Below are positions 52,086 to 62,106 of a stretch of DNA of 64,000 bases, piece by piece (position 1 is the stretch's first letter; each line of letters opens with the position of its first letter). The stretch is taken from positions 2,728,001 through 2,792,000 of the forward strand of contig NZ_CP059851.1 in the NCBI RefSeq assembly GCF_014117445.1. The letters are read 5' to 3'. A program made the position numbers and the translations under genes. The notes below the pieces were generated by a model. It was given only the letters and a program-made list of their open reading frames with translations, was not told the DNA's origin and ran no database searches. The DNA comes from Sandaracinobacteroides saxicola. GTDB taxonomy: Bacteria > Pseudomonadota > Alphaproteobacteria > Sphingomonadales > Sphingomonadaceae.

Positions 52086-53029
52086 TGTTGATCTGCCGAT
52101 TTCAACATAGATCTCAACGCTTCTTCGAAAGCATATTCACTAACAAAGCTTATTTTAACCCCCTTAGACCGATATTCAAGAACTTTTTCGATTTTCCTGC
52201 CATAGTGTGTGGCAGCCCAATCGGGTGAAGCGTTTCCTGCCACTATAAGATACTGTGTTTTCTTTGAGATGTTCGCGTGAAAAATCCCTCCGCATTTCTC
52301 AATGGAGCTAACAATGTACGATCTTGGACCCATTCTCAAGGGACCGGTCAACACAAAGCAGGACTGCGCAAAATTTATATTGTTTGCTTCAACAATCATT
52401 TGAGGTAAATCAATGACCTTTCCAATGGATGATATACCTGTGTCTGAATAACCATCACCAGTTAACTTAACAAGCCATTCCAATATTTCATTAATTTCTG
52501 CTTCAGTTAGTTTTCCATCTTGCATAGATCTGAAAACGGAATATTTCAGATTCTCAAATATCGGATGTTGTTCAATGACTTCAGATTCATTAAATCTGGT
52601 GACGATAGCATCGATTTCTTTTGGATGCAATCTGCCGTCACATGCTATACCTGCGCAAAAACCCAAAAACTCATTGACCTCGTCAATCGATTCAATCTGC
52701 TGCTCGCTCATCACTGTTGACATGGTCGAATTAATAATTTCTTGTATTTGTTCCAAAACATCTTCTCTAGATTCAAAGCATAGATGATTAAGATCTTCAG
52801 ACAAATCGCGAGCATCTGGGTCGTTGAAAAATTCAGCAAAATGAGAGGCTTCGGCGATCAAAGATGGTATTTCTTCGTCTTCCAAACGTTTGGAAGCCAA
52901 AACACCGGAGAGAAATCCAGCCCAATATGTCTGACGCTTGCGCCTGTTTGCACTAGAGCGAAAAAAAGATACTGATTCAGGATCAAAATAGCGTGCACGC
53001 GCATTGGTGATGCCTTTTTCGTGATCCAC
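52082..53029 (-). CDS. TerB-like plus BRCT domain protein (AT-rich, probably acquired)
   Basis: This is a 315-residue protein. Residues about 115-190 have a TerB-like pattern with two similar helices: FLGFCAGIACDGRLHPKEID and FRSMQDGKLTEAEINEIL. Residues about 222-306 form a BRCT domain like that of bacterial DNA ligase: SCFVLTGPLRMGPRSYIV, CGGIFHANISKKTQYLIVAG and GVKISFVSEYAFEEAL. The gene is much richer in A+T than both neighbours and uses codons rare here (AAT, ATT, TCA), so it looks acquired. GTG 53029 is the start, with GGGAG six to seven bases upstream. By domain logic it may recognise nicked or damaged DNA; defence or DNA metabolism is inferred. Confidence 0.75.
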   Translation of the reverse strand: MDHEKGITNARARYFDPESVSFFRSSANRRKRQTYWAGFLSGVLASKRLEDEEIPSLIAEASHFAEFFNDPDARDLSEDLNHLCFESREDVLEQIQEIINSTMSTVMSEQQIESIDEVNEFLGFCAGIACDGRLHPKEIDAIVTRFNESEVIEQHPIFENLKYSVFRSMQDGKLTEAEINEILEWLVKLTGDGYSDTGISSIGKVIDLPQMIVEANNINFAQSCFVLTGPLRMGPRSYIVSSIEKCGGIFHANISKKTQYLIVAGNASPDWAATHYGRKIEKVLEYRSKGVKISFVSEYAFEEALRSMLKSADQH

Positions 53030-53170
53030 GTCCTGCTCCCGTCCGTCGATTCATTTTCAAACATATTATAATGCTCGTGCATCTCTGACAATTCGTGGCA
53101 TGCGGCAGGACAAGAAATCTCAGCGTGTGGCTATATCAGTGTAAGCGTGCGGCTACGCTAAGCAGCCACG
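52086..53170. mobile_element. AT-rich acquired island between core genes
   Basis: Base composition drops sharply at the monooxygenase stop (52085) and returns at the mutL stop (53171). The island contains a single gene, a TATAAT promoter and a repeat-bearing 3' flank (53092-53170). No transposase or terminal repeat typical of an insertion sequence was seen. It is labelled as mobile because it is foreign in composition; the mechanism is unknown. Confidence 0.5.
53065..53091 (-). promoter_or_regulatory. promoter of the TerB-BRCT gene
   Basis: On the minus strand the -10 box TATAAT is exact (53070-53065) and TTGTCA (53091-53086) lies 15 bases upstream. The spacing is short. It is just above the gene, with a leader of about 30 bases to GTG 53029. 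Confidence 0.6.
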
Positions 53171-53174
53171 CTAA
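53122..53174. repeat. imperfect direct and inverted repeat cluster after mutL
   Basis: AGCGTG(T/C)GGCTA occurs at 53122-53133 and 53144-53155, 22 bases apart, and an inverted relative AGCCACGCTAA is at 53164-53174, reaching into the last codons of mutL. It could be a terminator, an operator or a remnant of the insertion junction. Confidence 0.4.
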
Positions 53175-54994
53175 CGCCGCCCAAACAGCTTTTCCAGATC
53201 CCCCTTCGCCAGTTTGATCCAGGTGGGGCGGCCGTGGTTGCAGGTGCCGCTGTGCGGCGTGGCCTCCATCTGGCGGAGCAGGGCATTCATTTCAGCAAGG
53301 CTGAGGGCGCGGCCGGCGCGGACGCTGCCGTGGCAGGCCATGGTGGCGGCGACATGGTCGAGGCGCTCCCGGAGCGCCAGCGGTGCGCCGTGGGCGAGCA
53401 GGTCGTCGGCGAGGTCGGTGAGCAATGCGCCGAGGTCGGCGCCGGCGAGGGCGGCGGGGACGGCGCGGACGAGGATGTCGGTGTGGCCGAAACGTTCAAG
53501 CGTCAGGCCGAGCGCGGCGAGCGTGTCCGCGTGCGCTTCGAGCCGGTCGGCGGCGGGTTCGTCGAGGCTGATGACCTCGGGCATCAGCAGGCTTTGCGAG
53601 GCGGGCGCGGCCTCATGGGCGCGCAGCGATTCGAGGACGAGGCGTTCGTGCGCGGCGTGCTGGTCGACGAGGATGAGACCGTCATCCGCCTCGGCGACGA
53701 TATAGGTGTTGGCGACCTGGCCGCGGGCGAGGCCGAGGGGATAGCGCTGCGGTGGCGCGGCGGGTGGGGGTTCGGTAAGCGGGCGGCCCTGGGGCACGAG
53801 GTCGAAGCCGAGGGCGAGGTCGGCGACGTTTGTGAATGCAGGGGAGGAGGTGGCGTAGGGCGCGGTGGATTGCTGGCCCCCTCCGCTCACGGCGTTGCCG
53901 TGAGTCGCTCCCCCGTGCCGGGGGAGAGCCGGTTCGGTGCTTGCGGCATCCCTGTCGCCCAGCGTACTTCGTTGCAAGGCGTGCAATGCGGCAATCGTGG
54001 TCAGCGCAACCGGGCGGACGCCGGCGGCGTCGAGGGCGCGGCGCAGCGCCGAGACGATGAGGGCGCGGACGGCGGCTGCGTCGGCAAAGCGGACCTCGGT
54101 CTTGGCGGGGTGGACATTGACGTCGACGAAGCTGCTGTCGCAGGTCAGGAACAGCGCAACGACCGGGTGGCGGTCGCGCGCCAGCAGGTCGGCATAGGCA
54201 CCGCGCACCGCGCCTGACAGCAGCCGGTCCTTCACGGGCCGGCCGTTGACGAACAGATATTGGTGGTCGGCGATGCCGCGACTGGCCGCCGGCAGCCCGG
54301 CGAGGCCACCGAGCGCGAGGCCATCGCGGGCGAAATCGACGGCGACCGCGTCGCGCGTCGCCAACAGGTCGAGCACGCGGGCGGGGAGGTCGGGCGCGGC
54401 GGCGGCATGCAGCAGCCGGCGGCCATCGTGCAGCAGTTCGAAGGCGACCATCGGATGCGCCATGGCGAGGCGCCGCACTGTATCGATGACGGCGGCGACT
54501 TCGCTGCGCTCGCTTTTCAGGAACTTGAGGCGGGCGGGGACGCGGGCGAACAGGCCGTCCACGCTGATGCGGGTGCCGGGCGGGACAGCGGCGGGCGCGT
54601 CCTCGGCCATGCTGCCATTGTCCACCACCAGCCGCCAGCCACTTTCCGCCCGCGGGGGCCGGCTTTCCAATGTGAGACGGGCGACCGAGGCGATGCTGGG
54701 CAGTGCCTCGCCGCGGAAGCCGAAGCTGTGGATGGCCAGCAGGTCGTCGCCCGGCAGTTTCGAGGTGGCGTGGCGTTCCACCGCCAACCGCAGCTCGGCG
54801 GGGTCCATGCCCTGGCCGTCGTCGGCGACGAGGATGCGGGTCGTGCCGCCGCCCGTCAGCTCCACGCGGATGCGCCGCGCCCCGGCATCGAGGCTGTTCT
54901 CCACCAGCTCCTTGACCGCGCTTGCCGGGCGCTCGACGACCTCGCCTGCGGCGATGCGGTCGATAAGGTGGCTGGGAAGGCGGCGGATCGGCAT
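53171..54994 (-). CDS. mutL: DNA mismatch repair protein MutL
   Basis: MutL couples mismatch recognition by MutS to strand excision. The 607-residue protein has the GHKL ATPase motifs IAAGEVVERPASAVKELVENSLDAGA, DDGQGMD and GFRGEALPSIASV. In the C-terminal domain the endonuclease-type motif DQHAAHERLVLE begins at Asp444, and the end has TCNHGRPTWIKL. The central linker contains a stretch encoded by palindromic hairpins (PALPRHGGATHGNAVSGGG). It is followed downstream by the AT-rich island and preceded upstream by divergent mreB. Confidence 0.95.
   Translation of the reverse strand: MPIRRLPSHLIDRIAAGEVVERPASAVKELVENSLDAGARRIRVELTGGGTTRILVADDGQGMDPAELRLAVERHATSKLPGDDLLAIHSFGFRGEALPSIASVARLTLESRPPRAESGWRLVVDNGSMAEDAPAAVPPGTRISVDGLFARVPARLKFLKSERSEVAAVIDTVRRLAMAHPMVAFELLHDGRRLLHAAAAPDLPARVLDLLATRDAVAVDFARDGLALGGLAGLPAASRGIADHQYLFVNGRPVKDRLLSGAVRGAYADLLARDRHPVVALFLTCDSSFVDVNVHPAKTEVRFADAAAVRALIVSALRRALDAAGVRPVALTTIAALHALQRSTLGDRDAASTEPALPRHGGATHGNAVSGGGQQSTAPYATSSPAFTNVADLALGFDLVPQGRPLTEPPPAAPPQRYPLGLARGQVANTYIVAEADDGLILVDQHAAHERLVLESLRAHEAAPASQSLLMPEVISLDEPAADRLEAHADTLAALGLTLERFGHTDILVRAVPAALAGADLGALLTDLADDLLAHGAPLALRERLDHVAATMACHGSVRAGRALSLAEMNALLRQMEATPHSGTCNHGRPTWIKLAKGDLEKLFGRR
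53886..53926. repeat. two tandem hairpins inside the mutL linker
   Basis: CTCACGGC (53886-53893) pairs with GCCGTGAG (53897-53904), and CTCCCCCG (53908-53915) pairs with CGGGGGAG (53919-53926), each with a 3-base loop. They look like an intergenic palindromic repeat element that has been incorporated in frame into the coding sequence. The encoded peptide (PALPRHGGATHGNAVSGGG) has no MutL-like character. Confidence 0.6.
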
Positions 54995-55048
54995 GATGAC
55001 GGTTGCAAGACTTGCTGAAACGGAGCGCCAGCCCTATGCCGCGCCTGA

Positions 55049-56122
<1,074 letters not shown>

Positions 56123-56141
56123 GCGGCTGGGGTGAGCGGAC

Positions 56142-57122
56142 GTGGCCTGGCCGAATGACAGTTTTGGCGGGCGTGGACGGCGCAGCAGCTTTGCCCGGCG
56201 GGACAGCAATCTGGCGCTGATCGGTGCGCTGCTGACCGGCGTGGTCATCGCCTTTGGCCTGCTGCTGCTGCTGATGGAGCGGGTGAACCCGGAAATCGGC
56301 GCGCGGCTGCGGGGCGGCGCGCTGGATGTGGTGGCGCCGGTATGGCGGGTGGTGAGCGCGCCGCTGGACGGGCTGAACGCCGCCGCCGGCAACATCGCCG
56401 AACATTGGCGCACGGTGGACCGGTTGCGCGATGCCAATGAACGCATTGCCCGCCTGGAGGCGGAGCTTGCGGCGGCGGCGGCGGACCGGACGGAGAAGGC
56501 ACGGCTGGCGGCGCTGCTGAAGATGCGACGCGAAACCCGCCGGCTGGTGGCAAGCGCCGATGTCTCCGCCGCCGGCGCCGGCGCGGTGGCGCGCACCGCG
56601 GTGGTCAGCGCCGGGCTGCGCCAGGGGGTGCGGCCGGGCATGCCGGTGGTGGCGGCGACCGGCCTTGCCGGCCGGGTGATCGACGTGGGCGAGGGCGCGG
56701 CACGGATCCTGCTGCTGACCGACGCGGCCTCCCGCGTGCCGGTGAAGGTGGTGCGGACCGGCTGGACGGGGCTGGCGGCGGGGACGGGGAGGACCCTGCT
56801 GGAGTTTTCCTTCGACGGACAATCGGCGACCGACCGGCTGATGGTGGGTGACCGGCTGGTGACCAGCGGCGATGGCGGCCTGTTCCCGCCCGACGTGCCG
56901 GTGGGGGTGATCGTGGATGTCGGCAGCAACCCGCCGCGGGTGCGCCCGGCGGCCAACCCGAACGGCCTGGGGCAGGTGAGCATCGAGGCACCGTGGCTGG
57001 CGCCGCCGAAAGTGGTGGCGGCGGCGCCGGCGGTGGCGGAAACCGATCTCGCTCCGCCCCCGCCAACGCCACCTGCCGTCACGACGCCGATGGCACCGGC
57101 TGCCACGGCGACCACGCGATGA
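56142..57122 (+). CDS. mreC: rod shape-determining protein MreC
   Basis: MreC is a 326-residue membrane-anchored scaffold of the rod complex. A single N-terminal membrane segment (LIGALLTGVVIAFGLLLLL) is followed by a coiled coil (VDRLRDANERIARLEAELAA) and the two-lobe beta domain (VARTAVVSAGLRQGVRPGM, GLAGRVIDVGEGAARIL). The start is GTG 56142. A Pro/Ala-rich C-terminal tail (PPPTPPAVTTPMAP) overlaps mreD by 4 bases. Confidence 0.9.
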   Translation: MAWPNDSFGGRGRRSSFARRDSNLALIGALLTGVVIAFGLLLLLMERVNPEIGARLRGGALDVVAPVWRVVSAPLDGLNAAAGNIAEHWRTVDRLRDANERIARLEAELAAAAADRTEKARLAALLKMRRETRRLVASADVSAAGAGAVARTAVVSAGLRQGVRPGMPVVAATGLAGRVIDVGEGAARILLLTDAASRVPVKVVRTGWTGLAAGTGRTLLEFSFDGQSATDRLMVGDRLVTSGDGGLFPPDVPVGVIVDVGSNPPRVRPAANPNGLGQVSIEAPWLAPPKVVAAAPAVAETDLAPPPPTPPAVTTPMAPAATATTR

Positions 57123-57625
57123 CCGGCGTGGACAGCCCGGTGCGGCTTTCCGACCGCCTGCCGCGCGCCTTGCCGACCCTCAGCATCGCGCTGGCGGCGC
57201 TGCTGATGTCGGCGCCGCTGCCGCTGCCGCTGAGCATCCTGCCCAACCTGCCGCTGCTGCTGCTGATCTGCTGGCTGTGGGTGATGCCGTCGCTGCTGCC
57301 GTCCTGGCTGGCCTTCCTGCTGGGGCTGCTGCTGGATGCGGTCACCGGCGCGCCGCTGGGGCTGAATGCCACGCTGTTCGCGCTGGCCGTGGTGGCGGTG
57401 CCGCTGTCGGACACGATGATGGACGCGCATTCGCTGCTGCTCGACTGGTTGTTCGCGGCGCTGCTGATCATCGGCTTCCAGCTGCTCAGCTGGGGCCTGC
57501 TGGCGCTGGTGAACCGGCCGGTGGCGCCGTTGCTGCTGCTGGCGCAGGCGGGCACCAGCATCCTTGCCTATCCGCTGGCGGTGTGGCTGGTCGAACGGCT
57601 GCAACGTCGCCTGATCCGGAGCTGA
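57119..57625 (+). CDS. mreD: rod shape-determining protein MreD
   Basis: MreD is a 168-residue integral membrane subunit of the rod complex, with about five hydrophobic segments. It includes LPLPLSILPNLPLLLLICWLW, PSWLAFLLGLLLDAVTGAPLG and LNATLFALAVVAVPLSD. ATG 57119 overlaps the mreC stop (ATGA). The frame stays open upstream, but the family start is here. The next gene mrdA begins four bases after its stop. Confidence 0.9.
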   Translation: MTGVDSPVRLSDRLPRALPTLSIALAALLMSAPLPLPLSILPNLPLLLLICWLWVMPSLLPSWLAFLLGLLLDAVTGAPLGLNATLFALAVVAVPLSDTMMDAHSLLLDWLFAALLIIGFQLLSWGLLALVNRPVAPLLLLAQAGTSILAYPLAVWLVERLQRRLIRS

Positions 57626-57629
57626 GGCG

Positions 57630-59567
57630 ATGGCGGGCGACGCCGAGGCGAAGCGTACCTTCACCCGCCGGGCGCTGTTCCTGGGCGGCGTGCAGGTGGC
57701 GGCGGGGGTGCTGCTGACCGGGCGCATGGCGTGGCTGGCGCTGGCCGAGAATGAGAAATATGCGCTGGCGTCGGAGGCGAACCGGGTCGACCTGCGGCTG
57801 ATCCCGCCGCGGCGGGGGTGGATCGTCGATGCTGCCGGGCTGCCGCTGGCCGAGAACCGCCCAGCCTATGGCGTGGAGCTGATCCCGGCGCTGGCGGGGG
57901 ATATCGAGGCCGCGCTGGCGACCATCGGCGCCATTGTGCCGCTGGCCGCGGAGGATCGGGCGCGCATCAATACCGACATCGCGGCGCGGCCCAAGAGCGT
58001 GCCGGTGTCGGTGGCGACGGACATCGGCTGGGAAGCCTATGCCGCGCTGAACCTGCGGCTGGCCGACATGGCAGGGTTGCAGCCGGTGCGCAGCTTCGTG
58101 CGATCCTATCCGCAGGGCAGCGCCTTCGGCCATGTGCTGGGCTATGTCGGGCCGCCGACCGCCGAGCAGTTCCGCGAAAGCCGTGACGCGCTGCTGCTGT
58201 TCCCGGGCTTTCGCATCGGCAAGGACGGGGTGGAGAAGGCGCTGGAGCCGGTGCTGCGCGGCGAGGCCGGGGCGCGGCGGGTGGAGGTGAACGCGCGGGG
58301 GCGCATCATTCGCGACCTGGACACCCGGCCGGACACGCCGGGGAAGGCGGTGCGGCTGACACTTGATCGCGGCCTGCAGGCGCACGCCGCCGCCCGCGTG
58401 GGGGATGGCAGCGCCAGCATCGTGGTGATCGACTGCCAGACCGGCGACATCAAATGCCTGTTGTCCAACCCGGCGTTCGATCCCAACGTCTTTTCCAACC
58501 GCATCCCGTCGGCATTGTGGAAGGCGTTGCAGGCAAGCGATCACAAGCCGCTGTTGAACAAGAGCCTGCAGGGGCTCTATGTGCCAGGATCCACCTATAA
58601 GCCGGTGACGGCGCTGGCGGCGCTGGGCGCGGGTGTGCCGCCAAGCGACAGCGTGGTGTGCAACGGGCGATACCGCATGGGCAGCAACACCTGGCACTGC
58701 CACGGCCGGCACGGCGTGGTGGACATGCGGCGGGCGATCGCCAAAAGCTGCAACGTGTATTTCTATACGATGGCGCGGCGGATCGGCAACGACGCGGTGG
58801 CGGCGATGGCGCGGACCATGGGGCTGGGGCAGCGGTTCGAGCTGCCGATGCCGAGCCAGCGGCGGGGCACCATTCCTGATGAGGCGTGGAAGCTGCAACG
58901 TTTCGGCAAGCCCTGGACGGCGGCGGAAACGCTGAACAGCTGCATCGGGCAGGGCGATGTGCAGGTGAACCCGTTGCAACTGGCGGTGATGACGGCGCGG
59001 CTGGCGAGCGGCATGATGGTGCTGCCGCGCCTTCTGGCGGATGCCCCGGCGGTGGCGTTCGAACCGCTGCCGCTGCCCGCCGACCAGCTGGCGGTGGTGC
59101 GGCAGGGCATGTTCGATGTGGTGAACGGTCCGGGCGGCACCGCGCGCGCCAGCCGGCTGCGGCTGGCGGACGTGGCGATGGGCGGGAAGACCGGTACGGC
59201 ACAGGTGCGGCGCATCACGGCGGCGGAGCGGCGGCGCGGGGTGATCCGCAACGAGGCGTTGCCGTGGAAGCTGCGCGACCACGCGCTGTTCATCGGCTTC
59301 GCGCCGGCGGATGCGCCGCGCTATGCCATCAGCGTGGTGGCGGAGCATGGCGGCAGCGGCGCCGGCGCCGCGGCACCGCTGGCGCGCGATGTGCTGACCT
59401 TCCTATTCGACCGGGAGCGGGCGGAGAAGGACCTCGCCGCAACCATTACGGAGCGGGAGCGCAAGGCCCGGGCCGCCGCGCGCGCGGCGGAGGCGGCGGC
59501 CGCCGCAGCGGCGGCAACATCGGCAGCGCCCGATGACGACGAGGATCGCGCGGGAGGGCCGGGCTGA
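57630..59567 (+). CDS. mrdA: penicillin-binding protein 2 (transpeptidase)
   Basis: PBP2 crosslinks peptidoglycan for elongation. The 645-residue protein has an N-terminal anchor (FLGGVQVAAGVLLTGRMAW), then PPRRGWIVDAAGLPLAENRPAY. Catalytic motifs are Ser321-Thr-Tyr-Lys324 in VPGSTYKPVTALAAL, SCN in IAKSCNVYFYTMAR, and KTG in GGKTGTAQVR. The C-terminal tail is unusually Ala-rich (EAAAAAAAATSAAPDDDED). It overlaps rodA (TGATG). Confidence 0.94.
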   Translation: MAGDAEAKRTFTRRALFLGGVQVAAGVLLTGRMAWLALAENEKYALASEANRVDLRLIPPRRGWIVDAAGLPLAENRPAYGVELIPALAGDIEAALATIGAIVPLAAEDRARINTDIAARPKSVPVSVATDIGWEAYAALNLRLADMAGLQPVRSFVRSYPQGSAFGHVLGYVGPPTAEQFRESRDALLLFPGFRIGKDGVEKALEPVLRGEAGARRVEVNARGRIIRDLDTRPDTPGKAVRLTLDRGLQAHAAARVGDGSASIVVIDCQTGDIKCLLSNPAFDPNVFSNRIPSALWKALQASDHKPLLNKSLQGLYVPGSTYKPVTALAALGAGVPPSDSVVCNGRYRMGSNTWHCHGRHGVVDMRRAIAKSCNVYFYTMARRIGNDAVAAMARTMGLGQRFELPMPSQRRGTIPDEAWKLQRFGKPWTAAETLNSCIGQGDVQVNPLQLAVMTARLASGMMVLPRLLADAPAVAFEPLPLPADQLAVVRQGMFDVVNGPGGTARASRLRLADVAMGGKTGTAQVRRITAAERRRGVIRNEALPWKLRDHALFIGFAPADAPRYAISVVAEHGGSGAGAAAPLARDVLTFLFDRERAEKDLAATITERERKARAAARAAEAAAAAAAATSAAPDDDEDRAGGPG

Positions 59568-60673
59568 TGTTGCTGAATGCGCGCTGGCCGCAACGCATCC
59601 TGGCGCTGCCCTGGGGCATCATCCTGCTGATCGTGGCGATCGGCGGGTTCGGGCTGGTGGTGCTCTATTCGGCGGCCGGCGGCAGCATGCGGCCCTGGGC
59701 CAGCGCGCAAGGTACGCGTTTTGCCGTGCTGCTGCTGGCGATGCTGATGCTGAGCCAGGTGGACGCGCGGTTGTGGCTGCGTTTCGCCTATCCGATCTAC
59801 GCCATCGTGCTGGCGGCGCTGGTGGGGGTGGAGGCACTGGGCGCGATCAGCGGCGGCTCGCAGCGCTGGCTCGATCTGGGCTTCATCCGGTTGCAGCCAT
59901 CCGAGTTCATGAAGCTGGCGATCATCCTGGCACTGGCACGATTCTACCATTACCTGCCGCGCGGCTATGTTGGCCGGCTGGCGGGCATGTGGCCACCGCT
60001 GGCGATGATCGCGGTGCCGGCGGCGCTGGTGATGCTGCAACCCGATCTGGGCACCGCGCTGATGATCGTGGCGGGGGGGCTTTCGGTCATGTTCCTGGGC
60101 GGGTTGCCGCTGCGCTGGATTTTCGGGCCGGGCGCGGCGTTGGTGGCGGCGCTGCCGGTGGTGTTCAACCTGCTGCACGATTACCAGAAACGGCGCGTGC
60201 TGATCTTCCTGGATCCGGAAAGCGATCCGCTGGGCAGCGGATACCATATCACGCAATCGAAAATTGCCATCGGCTCAGGCGGGCTGACGGGGAAGGGTTT
60301 TCTGCAGGGCACGCAGAGCCATCTGGAATATCTGCCGGAACAGCATACCGATTTCGTGTTCGCGACGATGGCGGAGGAATGGGGGCTGGTGGGCGGCGCG
60401 CTGCTGCTTCTGGCGTTCGGCATCGTGCTGAACTGGGGCCTGCGGGTGGCAATGCGCGCCGAGACGATGTTCGTGCGGCTGGTGGCGGGCGGACTGTCGA
60501 TGACGCTGTTCTTCTATGTGCTGATCAATGTGGCGATGGTGATGGGTCTGGCGCCGGTGGTGGGCATTCCGTTGCCGCTGGTGAGCTGGGGGGGGAGCGC
60601 GATGATGACCGTGCTGATCCTGATGGGCATCCTCTTGGGCATGAACCGGCAGAAACGCGAGCCGCTGGAATGA
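59567..60673 (+). CDS. rodA: rod shape-determining protein RodA
   Basis: RodA is the SEDS glycosyltransferase that polymerises peptidoglycan together with PBP2. The 368-residue membrane protein has GSQRWLDLGFIRLQPSEFMKLAI with the family Glu, QPDLGTALMIVAGG, QGTQSHLEYLPEQHTDFVF and PVVGIPLPLVSWGGSAMM, all SEDS signatures. ATG 59567 shares its A with the mrdA stop. It ends the rod operon, about 55 bases from tRNA-Lys. Confidence 0.94.
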   Translation: MLLNARWPQRILALPWGIILLIVAIGGFGLVVLYSAAGGSMRPWASAQGTRFAVLLLAMLMLSQVDARLWLRFAYPIYAIVLAALVGVEALGAISGGSQRWLDLGFIRLQPSEFMKLAIILALARFYHYLPRGYVGRLAGMWPPLAMIAVPAALVMLQPDLGTALMIVAGGLSVMFLGGLPLRWIFGPGAALVAALPVVFNLLHDYQKRRVLIFLDPESDPLGSGYHITQSKIAIGSGGLTGKGFLQGTQSHLEYLPEQHTDFVFATMAEEWGLVGGALLLLAFGIVLNWGLRVAMRAETMFVRLVAGGLSMTLFFYVLINVAMVMGLAPVVGIPLPLVSWGGSAMMTVLILMGILLGMNRQKREPLE

Positions 60674-60729
60674 ACGAAGGGGTGGACAGCGCGCCCACCA
60701 TTCGCTAATGCGCCGCCTCCCGACGGGAT

Positions 60730-60805
<76 letters not shown>

Positions 60806-60915
60806 AATTTTTCAATGTTTTGCGGAAAATCCGCCTGGGCGAATTGTCGCCTTGGTTCTGCACGTAAGCGCTGCGTAATCGACCGCACCCGAAATCATTT
60901 TCGATGAGCTTGCAT

Positions 60916-62106
60916 TTATTGGAACGGCAAATCTTTCGATATGATCGCTAGCACTGGGGAGCCGGCTCGCACCGTGATCGTCGGCCTTCGAGACAATTCG
61001 CGCTCGACGATCTGCCTGCCCGTGCGGCTGATGCTGTCGGATGCACCGTCGCGGAGGGCGCGGGCGAGGTCGCTTTCATCTCCGGAAGTGCCGGATTGGG
61101 CGCCGATGCTGAGAATGGTCGAGATCAATGCGGCTTTCGCCGTGCTGCCCCAGTGGTTGTCGACCTTGTCGCTCAGGCCGGCCTGGCCTGTCGCGTCGGC
61201 GGCGGGCGTGCGGCCGAGATCGATGGACCGGCCGTCGGGCAGTAGAAGCCGGGTCCAGGCCAGGAGCAGACGGGTCTGGCCGGCGGCTAGTTCGCTGTCG
61301 TAGGTGCCGATCAGGCGGGCCCCTTGCGGTATCACGACATGGGAGCCGGTGAGGCTGTCGCGGACGGGTTCCGTGACCTGTGCAATAACTAAACCGGGGA
61401 GATCAGACTGGATGCCGGTGACGAGGGCTGCAGGGATGATGGTTCCCGCACGCAGAGTGTTTTGCGCTTCAGAGGGCGGGGTTGGGGTGGCCGGGCTGTC
61501 GAGCAGGACGACCGCCTCCGCTTTCGGGTTCGCCAGTGAACCAGTTTCAGCAGGCTTTGGCACCTCTCCGGTCGAGTCTGCCTGCAGGTCCGGCGCAGTT
61601 GCCGGCGCAGCGCTGCTGTTGCCGAAGAAAAGCCCCGAGGTTCTTGCGGCCATACGCGCCTGCTGTTCAGACGTCGGACCGGCCGGACTCGGTGACGCCG
61701 ACGTGCCGTCGGCCGCATAAGGTCTGCCCGGTATCGGCTCGCCGGCTTCCTGCGACCGGCGCAGTACGGGCTTGCCGAACTCGCCCGGCAAGGGCGGGCC
61801 GAGCTTGGGGATGCCTGTGTAGTCGCGGGGGAGCGATGCGACGCCCTCCGCCGGCGTGGCGCGACCGGTCGGGTAGAGTTCGCTCGGTCCGTCCTTGCGA
61901 TCTGCGGGCTCAAGCGCCAGCAGGAATGCCGCACCAAGGCCGGTCGCTGCGACCCCGCCGGCGATAGCGAGCGCCTTGCGCGACAGGCGCATGACCTTCG
62001 GTGGGTCCGCACGCAGGCGCAATTCGCGGGCGATCTCGGCCTCGCTGCGCCGGGGTTGCTGGAACTCCGGCTCAGGTGTGTCGTCGGTCCAGTCGTTGCG
62101 GGTCAT
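60916..62106 (-). CDS. trbI: conjugal transfer protein TrbI (VirB10 family)
   Basis: TrbI spans the inner to outer membrane as part of the T4SS core. The 396-residue protein has an N-terminal cytoplasmic part, a membrane segment about residues 46-66, a Pro/Ser-rich periplasmic linker, and a VirB10 domain with AGTIIPAALVTGIQSDLPG, VVIPQGARLIGTYDSELA, GQTRLLLAWTRLLLPDG and TVRAGSPVLAIISKDL. The start overlaps trbG by 4 bases. It is the last gene of the block before the tRNA. Confidence 0.92.
   Translation of the reverse strand: MTRNDWTDDTPEPEFQQPRRSEAEIARELRLRADPPKVMRLSRKALAIAGGVAATGLGAAFLLALEPADRKDGPSELYPTGRATPAEGVASLPRDYTGIPKLGPPLPGEFGKPVLRRSQEAGEPIPGRPYAADGTSASPSPAGPTSEQQARMAARTSGLFFGNSSAAPATAPDLQADSTGEVPKPAETGSLANPKAEAVVLLDSPATPTPPSEAQNTLRAGTIIPAALVTGIQSDLPGLVIAQVTEPVRDSLTGSHVVIPQGARLIGTYDSELAAGQTRLLLAWTRLLLPDGRSIDLGRTPAADATGQAGLSDKVDNHWGSTAKAALISTILSIGAQSGTSGDESDLARALRDGASDSISRTGRQIVERELSRRPTITVRAGSPVLAIISKDLPFQ

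Noticed and set aside
60822-60834. GCGGA/TCCGC hairpin after tRNA-Lys as terminator
   Set aside because: The stem is only five pairs and no T run follows; the T-rich run precedes it.
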